Assembly: GCA_013289785.1 (NCBI GenBank)
Contig: JABCZE010000117.1
Span: forward strand, 1-5,877
Source: Vulcanimicrobiota bacterium
Lineage (GTDB): Bacteria > Vulcanimicrobiota > Vulcanimicrobiia > Vulcanimicrobiales > Vulcanimicrobiaceae
Direction of reading: 5' to 3'
Length of the DNA stretch: 5,877 nucleotides
Below are positions 5,746 through 5,877 of the stretch, piece after piece; within the stretch, counting starts at the first letter, position 1; each line of letters starts with the position of its first letter. The notes beneath the pieces are model-generated. The model did no database searches. It was given only the letters and a program-made list of their open reading frames with translations, and was not told the origin of the DNA. The translations under genes were made by a program, and so were the position numbers.

Positions 5746-5877
5746 CTACAGCCTAAATTCCATTCCGTCGCAGGCAATCTCGGCGGCGGCTTCGCGAACG
5801 TGCCGCGAGGCTGCGGAGGCCGGATCGAGCAGCGGATTGGAGTTGTTGAGGTGCGTGAAGATGACCCGGGAAGCGGT
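5746..5877 (-). CDS. pqqB: PqqB, pyrroloquinoline quinone biosynthesis protein, C-terminal 43 residues (truncated by window edge)
   Basis: PqqB is a metallo-beta-lactamase-fold protein of about 300 residues needed for PQQ biosynthesis, where it is thought to hydroxylate the tyrosine-derived part of the PqqA peptide. Only the C-terminus is here, read on the minus strand from the window edge to a TAG at 5746. The visible sequence carries the family ending: VIFTHLNNSNPLLDP at 5-19, matching the HINNTNPIL motif of PqqB, and the terminal ACDGMEFRL, matching the usual DGMEIEL ending. The helix between them (SRHVREAAAEI) is also in place. No other metallo-hydrolase family I know ends like this, but with 43 residues the call rests on two short motifs. 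It is followed in the same direction by the secreted propeller gene, probably in the same transcript. Confidence 0.78.
   Translation of the reverse strand, partial: TASRVIFTHLNNSNPLLDPASAASRHVREAAAEIACDGMEFRL

Overview
The window is GC-rich, gene-dense bacterial DNA. It holds eight genes I can support well or fairly well, one small reading frame I infer (44 codons), and a 28-base inverted repeat that brackets one gene. Two lipoproteins with clear lipoboxes, a YceI-type periplasmic protein and a secreted beta-propeller point to a diderm bacterium. The phylum cannot be fixed from this sequence. The style (paired small lipoproteins, unusual glutamine synthetase, TTG starts) reminds me of uncultivated soil lineages such as Candidatus Eremiobacterota, but that is a low-confidence impression.

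Left edge (1-339, plus): the 3' end of a single-stranded DNA-binding protein gene, with its diagnostic acidic DDEIPF tail. It converges on the next block with only 19 bases between the stop codons.

Block 2 (359-2765, minus, read right to left): a compact run that looks like one transcript. In transcription order it holds a 44-residue single-membrane-segment protein, a TMEM175/DUF1211-family potassium-channel-like protein, a YceI-family secreted lipid-binding-type protein, and two small lipoproteins of unknown function. Three of the four junctions overlap (8, 4 and 14 bases) and the fourth is a 24-base gap with a strong ribosome-binding site. All members act in or outside the inner membrane, so this is probably an envelope module. 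Its joint function is not known to me.

Centre (2978-4429, plus): a complete type I glutamine synthetase with all catalytic residues I can map, an N-terminal extension of roughly 50 residues and no NLYDLP adenylylation loop. It stands alone, divergent from block 2 and convergent with block 4. A perfect 28-base inverted repeat lies on both sides: one copy ends at the Shine-Dalgarno sequence and the other lies after the stop, next to a partial tandem copy.

Block 4 (4501-5877, minus): the C-terminal end of PqqB, a pyrroloquinoline quinone (PQQ) biosynthesis protein, followed closely by a secreted seven- to eight-bladed PQQ-type beta-propeller protein. Cofactor synthesis and a possible quinoprotein are thus next to each other, although the propeller lacks the vicinal cysteine pair of classical PQQ alcohol dehydrogenases. 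I saw no tRNA, rRNA, CRISPR array, transposase or integrase.
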